In this document: positions 7,520-16,332 of the stretch, one piece after another | Numbering within the stretch: the first letter of the stretch is position 1 | Layout of the letters: each line of letters opens with the position of its first letter | Source of the DNA: Proteobacteria bacterium SG_bin5 | GTDB lineage: Bacteria; Pseudomonadota; Alphaproteobacteria; Sphingomonadales; Sphingomonadaceae | Direction: 5' to 3' | Assembly (NCBI GenBank): GCA_002083475.1 | Contig: LWDI01000103.1 | Span: forward strand, 461-22,878 | Length of the DNA: 22,418 nt | Notes under the pieces: generated by a model | Databases searched by the model: none | What the model was told of the DNA's origin: nothing | Seen by the model: only the letters and a program-made list of their open reading frames with translations | Translations under genes and position numbers: made by a program

Positions 7520-9760
7520 TTACTTCCGAAACCGGGTGAGCATGGCGGGGCGCGCGTCATCGTCCCCGCAAGGTTGATCGGGCGTGCCGCAGGCGAGCGC
7601 GGCCAGCGCGGCCTTGTCGAAGGCGAGCGTCACGATCGTGCCCCCGCCCGGGCGATCGGCGAAGGCGATCGCGCCGCCATGCTCCTCGGCGATCTTCTTG
7701 ACGATGGCGAGCCCCAGCCCCGTCCCCCGCGCGCGCGTCGTCATATAGGGCTCGACGATGCGGTCGCGCTCGATCGGCAGGCCGACGCCGCTGTCGGCGA
7801 CCGAAATGGTGATGGCGGTGGGCGTTTCGGCGAGCGTCATTTCGAGCAGCTTCTCGCCGCCATCCCCCTTCGATTCAATCGCTTCCACCGCGTTTTTGAC
7901 GAGATTGGTGAGCGCCTGGCCCAATTGGCGGCGGTCGCAGCGCATCACCGGCGGCGGCTCGTCATGGTTCAGGCGGAAAGCGATGCCGGCATGCGCGACT
8001 TCGTGGAGGAACATCACCTGGCGGGCGATGTCGAGCAGCGCCTCGTCGCGGAACACCGGCTTGGGCATCCGCGCGAAGGAAGAAAATTCATCGACCATCC
8101 GCCGCAAATCACCGACCTGGCGGACGATCGTCTCGGTCAGCCGCGCGAAGGTGCCGTCGTCGGCGGGGACGTTCTTGCCATAGCGGCGCTGGAGGCGTTC
8201 GGCGGCGAGCTGGATCGGGGTGAGCGGGTTCTTGATCTCATGCGCGATCCGCCGCGCGACATCGGCCCAGGCGGCGCGGCGCTGATCGAGCAATTGCTGG
8301 GTGATGTCGTCGAAGGTCAGGATCGGTCCGGCGTCGGCGAAGGCGATCTTCACCGCGAGCGTGCGCGCCTCGCCCCCGGCCACGATCTGCACCACCGCCT
8401 CGCGCGCGTCGCCACCCAGCAACGCGTCGAGCTCGGGCGAGAGCGCGGCGAGCGGGCGCCCGACCGCGCTGCCGCGCACCCCCAACAAAGCGGCGGCCGA
8501 ATCATTGATCAGCCGCACCGCGCGGTCGCGGTCGATCGAGATCACCCCCGCCGACACGCCCGACATCACCGCCTCGATCAGCGCGCGGCGGCTTTCGAGC
8601 TGATCATTGGCGGCGACCAGCGCGCCGGTCTGCGCCTCGAGCTGGCCGGTCATCGCGTTGAACGCGCGGGCGAGCGTGCCGATCTCGTCGCGCCGCCGCG
8701 GCTGGGCGACGCGCGCCGATAGGTCGCCCTCGGCCACCGCGCGCGCGGCCGCGACCAATTCGCCCACCGGCCGCACCAGCCGATCGGCGACCGCGAGCGC
8801 GACCCAGACGGCGAGCCCCACGATCAACAGCGAGATCAGCAGCAGCGCCGCGTTGAACTGCAGCTGCAGCGAGCGCGACCGGTCGATGAGCGTGCGATAA
8901 TCGGAAAGCACCCGCTCGCCGCGCCGCAGCTGCGCGTTGATCTGCGGATCGAACACGCGCGCGGCATAAAGATAGGTGCCCGCGCGCGGATCGAACACGG
9001 TGAGCAGCCCGATCCGGTCGCGCTCGGGGATCACCACCGCCGGCGCCCCGGCGCGCAGCTTGGCGACGAGTTCGGGGGTCACCAGCCGCTCGATGTCGTT
9101 GCGCTCATAGGGGTTGACCATGATCAGCCGCCGCGCGGGCTGACCGGCGGTGAATTGGACGATCATGCTCTCGGAAAGCTCGCGCTTCAGCACCTGAACG
9201 GCATAGCCTTCCTGAAACGCCCGGCTTTCCATCGGCACCAGCCGCAAATAGCCGCGCAAATCGTCGCGCATCGTCCGCGTCTCGCGCGTGACGCGATCGA
9301 CCTCGGCCTGATAGACTTCGCGCGCGATCGCATAGCTGTTTTCGAGCACGCCGCGCGCGCGGTCCGAGAACCAGAATTCGACGCCATATTGAAACAAGAG
9401 CGAGGCGAAGATCACGACGAACAGGGTCGGCACCGCCGCCACCGCCGAGAACAGCGCGACGAGACGCACGTGCAGCCGCCCCTCGCCGCCGATCGGCGAG
9501 GCGGCGGCGCGCCGCATCGCGATTCGCCGCCCGACGAGCACGAGCAGCGCCATGCCGGGAAGCAAATTCGCGACCAGCATCAGCGCGACGAGCGGCGGGG
9601 TGAGGAGCAATGCCGAATCGGGGCCGCGCGCGATGATCCACCAGCTGGCGAGCGGCACCGCGACCACGAGCGCGATCACGCCGAGCTCGATCCAGCGGAT
9701 CAACGCGCGGGCTTGAGGGGCCCCGAACTCGGCAAGGGTCATCGCGGCGCGCGCTGGCAT
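7520..9760 (-). CDS. ntrY: membrane sensor histidine kinase NtrY
   Basis: Inner-membrane sensor kinase that phosphorylates NtrX. It has 746 residues, with N-terminal membrane segments (about 22-44, 52-78 and 98-123), a periplasmic sensor region (about 124-300) and another span (about 302-325). These are followed by a HAMP domain (326-380), a PAS domain (about 390-490) and the kinase core. H box: RRIAHEIKNPLTPIQ with phosphorylated H508. N box: LTNLVKNAVEAIES (N623). G boxes: ADSGVGLP (655-662) and GTGLGLAIVKKIAEEHGG. The C-terminal 25 residues (ALACGTPDQPCGDDD and on) extend past the ATPase domain and hold two cysteines; this tail looks lineage-specific. A second in-frame ATG lies at 9742, with no clear Shine-Dalgarno for either. 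In this genome ntrY is cut off from ntrC by an oppositely oriented gene, so it needs its own promoter in 9761-10016. Confidence 0.95.
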   Translation of the reverse strand: MPARAAMTLAEFGAPQARALIRWIELGVIALVVAVPLASWWIIARGPDSALLLTPPLVALMLVANLLPGMALLVLVGRRIAMRRAAASPIGGEGRLHVRLVALFSAVAAVPTLFVVIFASLLFQYGVEFWFSDRARGVLENSYAIAREVYQAEVDRVTRETRTMRDDLRGYLRLVPMESRAFQEGYAVQVLKRELSESMIVQFTAGQPARRLIMVNPYERNDIERLVTPELVAKLRAGAPAVVIPERDRIGLLTVFDPRAGTYLYAARVFDPQINAQLRRGERVLSDYRTLIDRSRSLQLQFNAALLLISLLIVGLAVWVALAVADRLVRPVGELVAAARAVAEGDLSARVAQPRRRDEIGTLARAFNAMTGQLEAQTGALVAANDQLESRRALIEAVMSGVSAGVISIDRDRAVRLINDSAAALLGVRGSAVGRPLAALSPELDALLGGDAREAVVQIVAGGEARTLAVKIAFADAGPILTFDDITQQLLDQRRAAWADVARRIAHEIKNPLTPIQLAAERLQRRYGKNVPADDGTFARLTETIVRQVGDLRRMVDEFSSFARMPKPVFRDEALLDIARQVMFLHEVAHAGIAFRLNHDEPPPVMRCDRRQLGQALTNLVKNAVEAIESKGDGGEKLLEMTLAETPTAITISVADSGVGLPIERDRIVEPYMTTRARGTGLGLAIVKKIAEEHGGAIAFADRPGGGTIVTLAFDKAALAALACGTPDQPCGDDDARPAMLTRFRK

Positions 9761-9965
9761 CGTGGCATCATTACAACAGTCAAGCGCTCACCGATAGCGG
9801 GGAGTTGCGGCACGGCATCGTCCGGCGGCTATCGTGGCGCTTGGTGGCAGGAAAATGGCGGGGCGGCATAGTCGCACTCGCCGACCAGCTCGGGCAAAAA
9901 GCCACGGCCGCCCGCCAAACGGATACTCCAAAATTACGTCAAATTAATTATAAATGTGATGGCCA

Positions 9966-9993
9966 TTGTTTCGGCTCAGATATAAGATAATAC
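9966..9993 (+). promoter_or_regulatory. possible sigma-70-type promoter for the unknown gene
   Basis: TTGTTT (9966-9971) could serve as a -35 box, with GATAAT (9986-9991, spacer 14) or TAATAC (9988-9993, spacer 16) as the -10 box. Neither pairing is perfect. The AT-rich context and position 24-50 bases before the ATG make it the best candidate by eye. Confidence 0.3.
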
Positions 9994-10002
9994 CTGCGTA
10001 AT

Positions 10003-10009
10003 GAGGGGG
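10003..10009 (+). promoter_or_regulatory. ribosome-binding site of the unknown gene
   Basis: GAGGGGG ends seven bases before the ATG at 10017, a strong and well-spaced Shine-Dalgarno match. It supports this start and the view that the frame is translated. Confidence 0.6.
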
Positions 10010-10016
10010 TGAGGCT

Positions 10017-10826
10017 ATGAACGAGCATTCCCGCCTTGACGATCTGGATGCAGCTGAAAAACGAGCTTCGATACGGGCGAAAAATGCGAGCATTGCCGCG
10101 CCGATTTTCGCCTTTTTTGGACCGATCGCGCTCTTGGGTGCAACCGCCTGCTTCACAAAAGCCGAAAAACTAGCGAAGGCACGACTAACATGCCTTCCGC
10201 TCCAGATGCGCCTGATCGACATGAACGGCGAAATCGCACAGCCTAAAAGTGATACTAGAGCTGACATCCTTCAGCAGAAGGTAATAACTTTAACCAGTGT
10301 GATCCGCGTCGTCTGTCCCGACGCGGGGCTGCCGATATCGGCATCGGTAGCGGAAACGGCGATTGCCGCAGCGGCGATCAATCCAAATTCGAATTCCGCA
10401 AAATCGCTTACGGAAACGGCCAACCAACTCTCAAAGACGGGCAACGAAGCCGCTTCGGGCAACCAAGTTCTGCCGGCACCAATCCCAACAAAACCTTCGG
10501 ATCCCGTTAGAATATTTCTTCAAATTAACGATCCCGCGCAGCGAGCAGCGGCAACTGATCTAGGTCAAAAATTAAGCACGCCGCCAATAAATTCGAGAAT
10601 AGCAGCATTTCAGGGGGTCGAACGTGTGGATGCACCGGCGGACAATTCCGTCCGCTGTTTTAAGGAGACCGACCTGCCCGCGTGTGAGGAAGTCGTGGCC
10701 AGAGCAAGACAGGCTGGATATCAACTAACTCTTAAAGATCTATCGGCGCGCTATAATAATAATGCGGGGGTACGGCCGGGTAATGTCGAAATCTGGCTTT
10801 CTCCTCCTGCAAAATCCTCGCAATAA
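10017..10826 (+). CDS. unknown membrane-anchored protein, AT-rich, inserted in the ntr block
   Basis: I do not recognise this 269-residue protein. A charged 24-residue N-terminus precedes one hydrophobic stretch (about 26-46, IAAPIFAFFGPIALLGATAC). The cysteine at 45 follows GATA, a poor lipobox, so a single membrane anchor is likelier than a lipoprotein. Residues 47-110 are mixed helical, and 111-165 are low in complexity and rich in Ala, Asn, Ser and Pro, like a linker. The C-terminal part (about 165-262) alternates strand and helix (RIFLQI, then an AQRAAATDLGQKL helix, SVRCFKETD, VVARARQAGYQ, VRPGNVEIWLSP). This vaguely recalls small alpha/beta domains of the LytR-C or SPOR sort; that is a guess. 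Base and codon use (many AAA, AAT, TTA and ATA codons) differ sharply from all neighbours, suggesting transfer. It is opposite to the flanking ntr genes and stops five bases from the ntrC stop. Confidence 0.8.
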   Translation: MNEHSRLDDLDAAEKRASIRAKNASIAAPIFAFFGPIALLGATACFTKAEKLAKARLTCLPLQMRLIDMNGEIAQPKSDTRADILQQKVITLTSVIRVVCPDAGLPISASVAETAIAAAAINPNSNSAKSLTETANQLSKTGNEAASGNQVLPAPIPTKPSDPVRIFLQINDPAQRAAATDLGQKLSTPPINSRIAAFQGVERVDAPADNSVRCFKETDLPACEEVVARARQAGYQLTLKDLSARYNNNAGVRPGNVEIWLSPPAKSSQ

Positions 10827-10831
10827 AGGCC

Positions 10832-12249
<1,418 letters not shown>

Positions 12250-12253
<4 letters not shown>

Positions 12254-13317
12254 GCCGCCCTCGGCAGCAGCAGGCGGAAAATCGTCTGCCCGCCCTCGCG
12301 CGCATATTGGGCGATACCGCCCATGTCGCGCATCAGCTTGTCGACCAAGGCGAGGCCCAGCCCCTGCCCTTCGGGTTTGCCCGAGACGAAGGGGTCGAAC
12401 AGATGCTCGGCGATGTCGGGCGGGGCGCCGGGGCCATTGTCGATAACGCTCAGTTCGATCGGCAGCGGCTGGCGCGGGCGCCCGGGCGCGACGCTCGCCG
12501 CCATGCCGTGGCGATAAGCGGTGGCGAGGGTGACGCGGCGATCGGCCTGGTGGGCGGTCGCCTCGGCGGCGTTCTTGACGAGGTTGAGCATCACTTGCAC
12601 CAGCGCGCCGCGATCGGCGCGCGCCGGGGGGAGCGAGGGATCGAACCGCTCCTCGAACCGCACCCCGCGCGCGAACCCCGCGAGCGCGACGCGGCGCACG
12701 TCGTCGAGCAGCGGATAGAGGTTGAGCGGCGCGAGCGCGAGCGGGCGGGTGTCGGTGAAGCCCTCCATCCGGTCGATCAGCGCGGCGACGCGGTCGACCT
12801 CGCGCACGATCAGCGCGGCGAGCGCCGCCTCCTCGCCCGACACCGCGCCCTGGAGCAATTGCGCGGCGCCGCGAATGCCCGAGAGCGGATTCTTGATCTC
12901 ATGCGCGAGCATGGCGGCGGCGCCGATCGCCGCGCGCGCGCCCCCGCCCGGGGGTGTGGCGATGCGGTGCGCGGCGGTCTCCGCGAGCGTCACCAGCCGC
13001 CAGCCGGGCTGATCGGGCACCGGCGTCTCGGCGAAATCGACGCGCAACCGCCCACCGCGCCGCGCGCGCAGCTCGGTATCGAACGCCGCGAACCCCCGCC
13101 CGCCGCGCGCGAGCGCATGATCATCGGGCAGCTCGACGACTTGGGCCAACCGCGTGCCCAGCATCGCGCGTTCGGATTGGTTGAGCAGCCGTTCGGCGGC
13201 GGCATTGGCATAATGGATCGCGTCATCGGGGCCGAGCAGCAGCACCGCCATGGGCATCGCGCCGATCAGCTCGGCGAAGCCCGGCGGCGCGCTCAGGCCG
13301 CCGCCTTGGTCCGCCAC
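12250..13317 (-). CDS. ntrB: nitrogen regulation sensor histidine kinase NtrB
   Basis: Cytosolic histidine kinase that phosphorylates or dephosphorylates NtrC, in other bacteria in response to PII protein. From the GTG at 13317 it has 355 residues. It comprises a PAS domain (about 14-115, starting FAELIGAMPMAVLLLGPDD), the H box AMLAHEIKNPLSGIRG with H139, the N box VMLNLVKNAAEAT and G boxes VIDNGPGAPP and GQGLGLALVDKLMRDMGG. No membrane segments are seen. The start is uncertain. GTG at 13317 lies inside the end of dusB, while a CTG at 13296 would overlap the dusB stop as CTGA, with AAGG seven bases before it, and would give the more family-like N-terminus SAPPGFAEL. A still later ATG at about 13257 would cut into the PAS domain. 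Longer upstream open frame is a dusB shadow. Confidence 0.92.
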
Positions 13318-14291
13318 GGCGCGTAGAAATCGGCGAGCATCGCCAGCACCCGCGCCGGATCGGCCTCGGCGTTCACCCGGTTGCGGAAATCGGCCGAGCC
13401 ATGCAGCCCGCGCGTGTACCAGCCGATATGCTTGCGCGCGAGATTGACGCCGGTCTCGGTGCCATAAAGGCCGAGCATCGCCTGATAATGTTCGACGATC
13501 AGATGATATTGTTCGTCGAGCGAGGGATCGGGGAGGCGCCGGCCGCTGCGGAACCATTCGATCACCTGGCCGAGCAGCCACGGCCGGCCATAGGCGCCGC
13601 GCCCGATCATCACCCCGTCCGCGCCCGAAAGCGCGAGCGCGCGCTCGGCATCCTCGATCCCGCAAATATCGCCATTGACGATCACCGGCAGCGTGACGGC
13701 TTGCTTCACGCGGGCGACGAACGCCCAATCGGCATTGCCCTTGTACATTTGGTTGCGGGTGCGGCCGTGGACGGTGATCATCTTGACGCCCAAATCCTCC
13801 GCGATGCGCGCGAGGTCGGGGGCGTTGAGGCTCGCATGATCCCAGCCCATCCGCATCTTGAGCGTGACGGGGACGTCGACCGCCTTCACCGTCGCCTCGA
13901 TCAGGCTCGCCGCGTGTTTCAGATCGCGCATCAGCGCCGAGCCGGCGAAACCGTTGACGATCTTCTTGACCGGGCAGCCCATGTTGATGTCGATGATCGC
14001 CGCGCCGCGATCGGCGTTGAGCTTGGCGGCTTCCGCCATTTCATGCGGGGAACAGCCGGCGAGTTGCATCGAGATCGGCTCTTCCGCCGGATCCCACGCC
14101 GCTTTTTGCAGCGACTGGCGCGTTTCGCGGATCATCGCCTGGCTCGCGATCATCTCGGTGACGTTGAGCCCCGAGCCATAGCGCCGCACCAGCTTCCTGA
14201 ACGGCATATCGGTGACGCCGGTCATCGGCGCCAGAATCACCGGCGTTTCGATCCGCACCGGACCGATGTGGATGGGGGCAAGCTTGGTCAT
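13293..14291 (-). CDS. dusB: tRNA-dihydrouridine synthase DusB
   Basis: FMN-dependent enzyme reducing uridines in the tRNA D-loop. It was long called NifR3 because it heads ntrBC operons in alphaproteobacteria, as here. From the ATG at 14291 it has 332 residues, the normal length. Upstream in-frame starts would add a 25-residue non-conserved leader, and AGG stands six bases before the chosen ATG. Seen: FMN-site strand VILAPMTGVTDMPFR (18-32), EMIASQAM, DINMGCPVKK with catalytic C106, LKMRMGWD with the conserved lysine, ITVHGRTRNQMY, VNGDI and VMIGRGAYGRPW. The C-terminal helical domain ends FYAPWRTKAAA. It is the first gene of the dusB-ntrB-ntrC unit, and ntrB begins within or at its end. The promoter must lie in 14292-14361. 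Confidence 0.96.
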   Translation of the reverse strand: MTKLAPIHIGPVRIETPVILAPMTGVTDMPFRKLVRRYGSGLNVTEMIASQAMIRETRQSLQKAAWDPAEEPISMQLAGCSPHEMAEAAKLNADRGAAIIDINMGCPVKKIVNGFAGSALMRDLKHAASLIEATVKAVDVPVTLKMRMGWDHASLNAPDLARIAEDLGVKMITVHGRTRNQMYKGNADWAFVARVKQAVTLPVIVNGDICGIEDAERALALSGADGVMIGRGAYGRPWLLGQVIEWFRSGRRLPDPSLDEQYHLIVEHYQAMLGLYGTETGVNLARKHIGWYTRGLHGSADFRNRVNAEADPARVLAMLADFYAPWRTKAAA

Positions 14292-14361
14292 GATCTGCCT
14301 AAAAAGTGAGCAGCCTGTAAGGGCGGCGGCGTATCGACGCAAGGGATAGCGGCAAATTGGG

Positions 14362-14559
14362 TTCACGCGGAGACGCGGAGGTTTTTGGTTCGCGCAGAGG
14401 CGCAGAGCACTCAGAGGACGCAGAGAAAGAGGCGCGCGCGGTGCGGCGGCGATGAAGTGGGCGGGTCCACCGCCGTTCTTCCTTGGTTGAAAAGCGCTTC
14501 GCGCCCCCTTCTCGCAACGCTCTCCTCGCCCTCCGCGCCTCCGCGCGCACCAAAAACCT
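14362..14559. repeat. dispersed-type inverted repeat element, GCGGAG family (copy 1)
   Basis: The 338-base space between divergent dusB and ispDF contains an inverted repeat. The left arm at 14379-14407 (AGGTTTTTGGTTCGCGCAGA and on) and the right arm at 14531-14559 match as reverse complements at 26 of 29 positions. Outside the left arm is TTCACGCGGAGACGCGGAG (14362-14380). The arms are made of a short word, GCGGAG or GCAGAG, repeated at 8-9 base intervals. The 120-base centre shows no credible open frame. The same left-arm sequence occurs at 19112-19163, so this is a member of a repeat family, not a gene. The outer parts of the gap (14292-14361, 14560-14594) show only weak promoter-like sequence for dusB. 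Confidence 0.8.
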
Positions 14560-14594
14560 TCGTCCCTTGCCCCGGCCCTCGGACAACGGGCCTA

Positions 14595-14612
14595 GATGCG
14601 CCCCGGCGCATC
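14595..14612. promoter_or_regulatory. inverted repeat in the ispDF leader
   Basis: GATGCGCC and GGCGCATC form a perfect 8-base inverted repeat with a two-base centre. It is flanked by CCTA (14591-14594) and TAGG (14616-14619), and ends 17 bases before the ispDF ATG. It could be a repressor-type operator or an mRNA hairpin near the ribosome-binding region. No known regulator site was recognised. GC-rich sequence makes short palindromes common, so confidence is low. Confidence 0.35.
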
Positions 14613-14629
14613 CGCTAGGGCGCGCCGCC

Positions 14630-15799
14630 ATGAGCAAGACCATCGCGCTGATCGTGGCGGCCGGCAGCGGCACGCGGATCGGCGGCACGATCCCCAAGCA
14701 ATTCGCGCCGCTCGCCGGCAAGCCGATGCTCGCGCATAGCGTCGCCACGCTCGGCCGGCACCCGGCGATCGACGAGCTGGTCGTGGTGATCGGCGCGGGC
14801 CAGGAAGCGCTGCTCGCCGAGGCGGTCGGCGCGGTGCGTCACGTGATCGGCGGCGCCACGCGGCGCGACTCGGCGCGGCGCGGGCTGGAGGCAATCGCCA
14901 CCGAGGCCCCCGCGCGCGTGCTGATCCATGATGCCGCGCGCCCCTTCCTGCCCCCCGCCGTGATCGACCGGCTGCTCGCCGCGCTCGACCATGCGCCCGG
15001 CGCGATCCCCGCGCTCCCCGTCGCCGACACGCTCGCGCGCGGCGCCGAGGCGCTGGGAGACATCGTGCCGCGCGACGGGCTGTGGCGCGTGCAAACCCCG
15101 CAGGCGTTCCACTTCGACGCGATTCTCGACGCGCACCGGCGCTGGCCGGCGGGCGAGGAAGCAACCGACGACGCACAGATGCTTCGCCGTTTCGGCGGCG
15201 CCGTCACGCTGGTAGAAGGCGATATCATGCTCGACAAAGTCACCTATCCCGCCGACATCGCCGCCGCCGAAGCGCGCCAGGCCGCGACGCTCATCAGCCG
15301 CAGCGCGACCGGGTTCGACGTCCACCGGCTCGAGGCGGGCGAGGAACTATGGCTGGGCGGCGTGCTCATCCCGCACGACAAGGGGCTGTCCGGCCATAGC
15401 GACGCCGATGTCGCGCTCCACGCGCTCACCGACGCGCTGCTGGGCACGACCGGCGAAGGCGATATCGGCACGCACTTCCCGCCGAGCGACCCGCAGTGGA
15501 AGGGCGCGGCCTCGGGCCAATTCCTCCAGCACGCCGCTCATCTGATCGCGGCGAAAGGCGGCGTGATCGATTTCGTCGACCTGACGATCATCTGCGAGGC
15601 GCCCAAGATCGGGCCGCACCGCGCCGCGATCCGCGCGCGCATCGCCGAACTGCTGAACCTCGCGCCCGAACAAGTGAGCATCAAGGCCACCACCACGGAG
15701 CGGCTGGGCTTCACCGGGCGCGGCGAGGGGATCGCGGCGCAAGCTTGCGCGACCGTGCGTTTACCGATCGGCGGGGCAAGCGGAAAGGACCACGCATGA
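14630..15799 (+). CDS. ispDF: bifunctional IspD/IspF isoprenoid enzyme
   Basis: Fused enzyme of the MEP pathway. The IspD half makes CDP-methylerythritol from MEP and CTP; the IspF half cyclises the phosphorylated product to MEcPP. It has 389 residues. IspD (about 1-220) shows ALIVAAGSGTRIGGTIPKQF (6-25, with R16 and K23), HDAARPF (100-106), DTLARG and VQTPQAF. IspF (about 225-385) shows zinc-site GFDVHRL (D230, H232), GHSDADVALHALTDALLG with H264, GDIGTHFPPSDPQWKGA and ATTTERLGFTGRGEG. The fusion is typical of alphaproteobacteria and Campylobacterota. The ATG at 14630 follows AGGG by eleven bases. The longer open frame upstream runs through the repeat element and is not coding. Its stop overlaps the next gene (ATGA), starting a three-gene coupled series. 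Confidence 0.97.
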   Translation: MSKTIALIVAAGSGTRIGGTIPKQFAPLAGKPMLAHSVATLGRHPAIDELVVVIGAGQEALLAEAVGAVRHVIGGATRRDSARRGLEAIATEAPARVLIHDAARPFLPPAVIDRLLAALDHAPGAIPALPVADTLARGAEALGDIVPRDGLWRVQTPQAFHFDAILDAHRRWPAGEEATDDAQMLRRFGGAVTLVEGDIMLDKVTYPADIAAAEARQAATLISRSATGFDVHRLEAGEELWLGGVLIPHDKGLSGHSDADVALHALTDALLGTTGEGDIGTHFPPSDPQWKGAASGQFLQHAAHLIAAKGGVIDFVDLTIICEAPKIGPHRAAIRARIAELLNLAPEQVSIKATTTERLGFTGRGEGIAAQACATVRLPIGGASGKDHA

Positions 15800-16332
15800 A
15801 GAAGCTGATCGCCGCGACGCTGCTGTGCCTGGGTTCGGGCGCGAACGCCGCGCAGACCATCACCATGCAACTCCCCTGCGTCTCGGCGCCCGAGGCGGAG
15901 GCGCTGATTACCTCGATCCTGCCCGAGACGATCGAGCAATTGGGCGCCACCTGCGCCGGCCAATTGCCGCCCGGCGCGCTGCTCCGCCAGCCGCCCGCGG
16001 CATTGATCGCCCGTTACCGCGCCGATGCCGATACCGCCTGGCCCGGCGCGCAGCGCGCGGTGCAGCGTTTGGCGGGGAATGACGTGGGCGGGCTGCTTTC
16101 GGGCAATCTCGCGCGCCCGCTGATCGCCTCGCTGCTGGCGCCGGCGATCACCCGCGCGGTGCAGCCCGGCGATTGCCCGGCTTATGATCGGATCATCACC
16201 CTCGCCCAGCCGCTGCCGCCGCGCAATCTGGCGGGGCTGCTCGTCGCCGCGTGGCAATTGGGTGACGCGCGCAAGAAGCCCGATCCGAACGCGCCCGCGC
16301 GCGGCGGCCTGTCGATCTGCCCCAAGCCATGA
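15796..16332 (+). CDS. unknown exported protein with four mature cysteines
   Basis: Predicted secreted or periplasmic protein of 178 residues; function not recognised. It has a classical signal peptide (MKK start, hydrophobic IAATLLCLG, cleavage after GANA at about residue 18). The mature part contains four cysteines (QLPCVS, GATCAG, GDCPAY, SICPKP), enough for two disulfides, a predicted mostly helical core and little charge. The context is informative: its ATG overlaps the ispDF stop and its TGA overlaps the pncC start, both as ATGA. It is therefore made together with isoprenoid and pyridine-nucleotide enzymes, although it is exported and they are cytosolic. The tail after DARKKPDPN is low in complexity. 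It may be a lineage-specific hypothetical conserved in sphingomonads. Confidence 0.85.
   Translation: MKKLIAATLLCLGSGANAAQTITMQLPCVSAPEAEALITSILPETIEQLGATCAGQLPPGALLRQPPAALIARYRADADTAWPGAQRAVQRLAGNDVGGLLSGNLARPLIASLLAPAITRAVQPGDCPAYDRIITLAQPLPPRNLAGLLVAAWQLGDARKKPDPNAPARGGLSICPKP

Larger units (their letters stand above)
9761..10016. other. AT-rich divergent intergenic region between ntrY and the unknown gene
   Basis: This 256-base space must hold the starts of two divergent transcripts. The ntrY-proximal part is GC-rich and includes a 7-base inverted pair CGATAGC (near 9792) and GCTATCG (near 9827). The part from about 9915 on is clearly AT-rich (runs such as AAATTAATTATAAATG), unlike almost all other sequence here. 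On the minus strand a perfect TATAAT lies at 9952-9947, but no matching -35 box at 16-18 bases was found, so no ntrY promoter is called. Confidence 0.5.

Noticed and set aside
12307..13326. Long open frame (339 codons) on the plus strand opposite ntrB
   Set aside because: GC-rich third positions leave long stop-free antisense frames here; the translation is Arg/Gln/His-rich with no domains, and the other strand is a clear NtrB.
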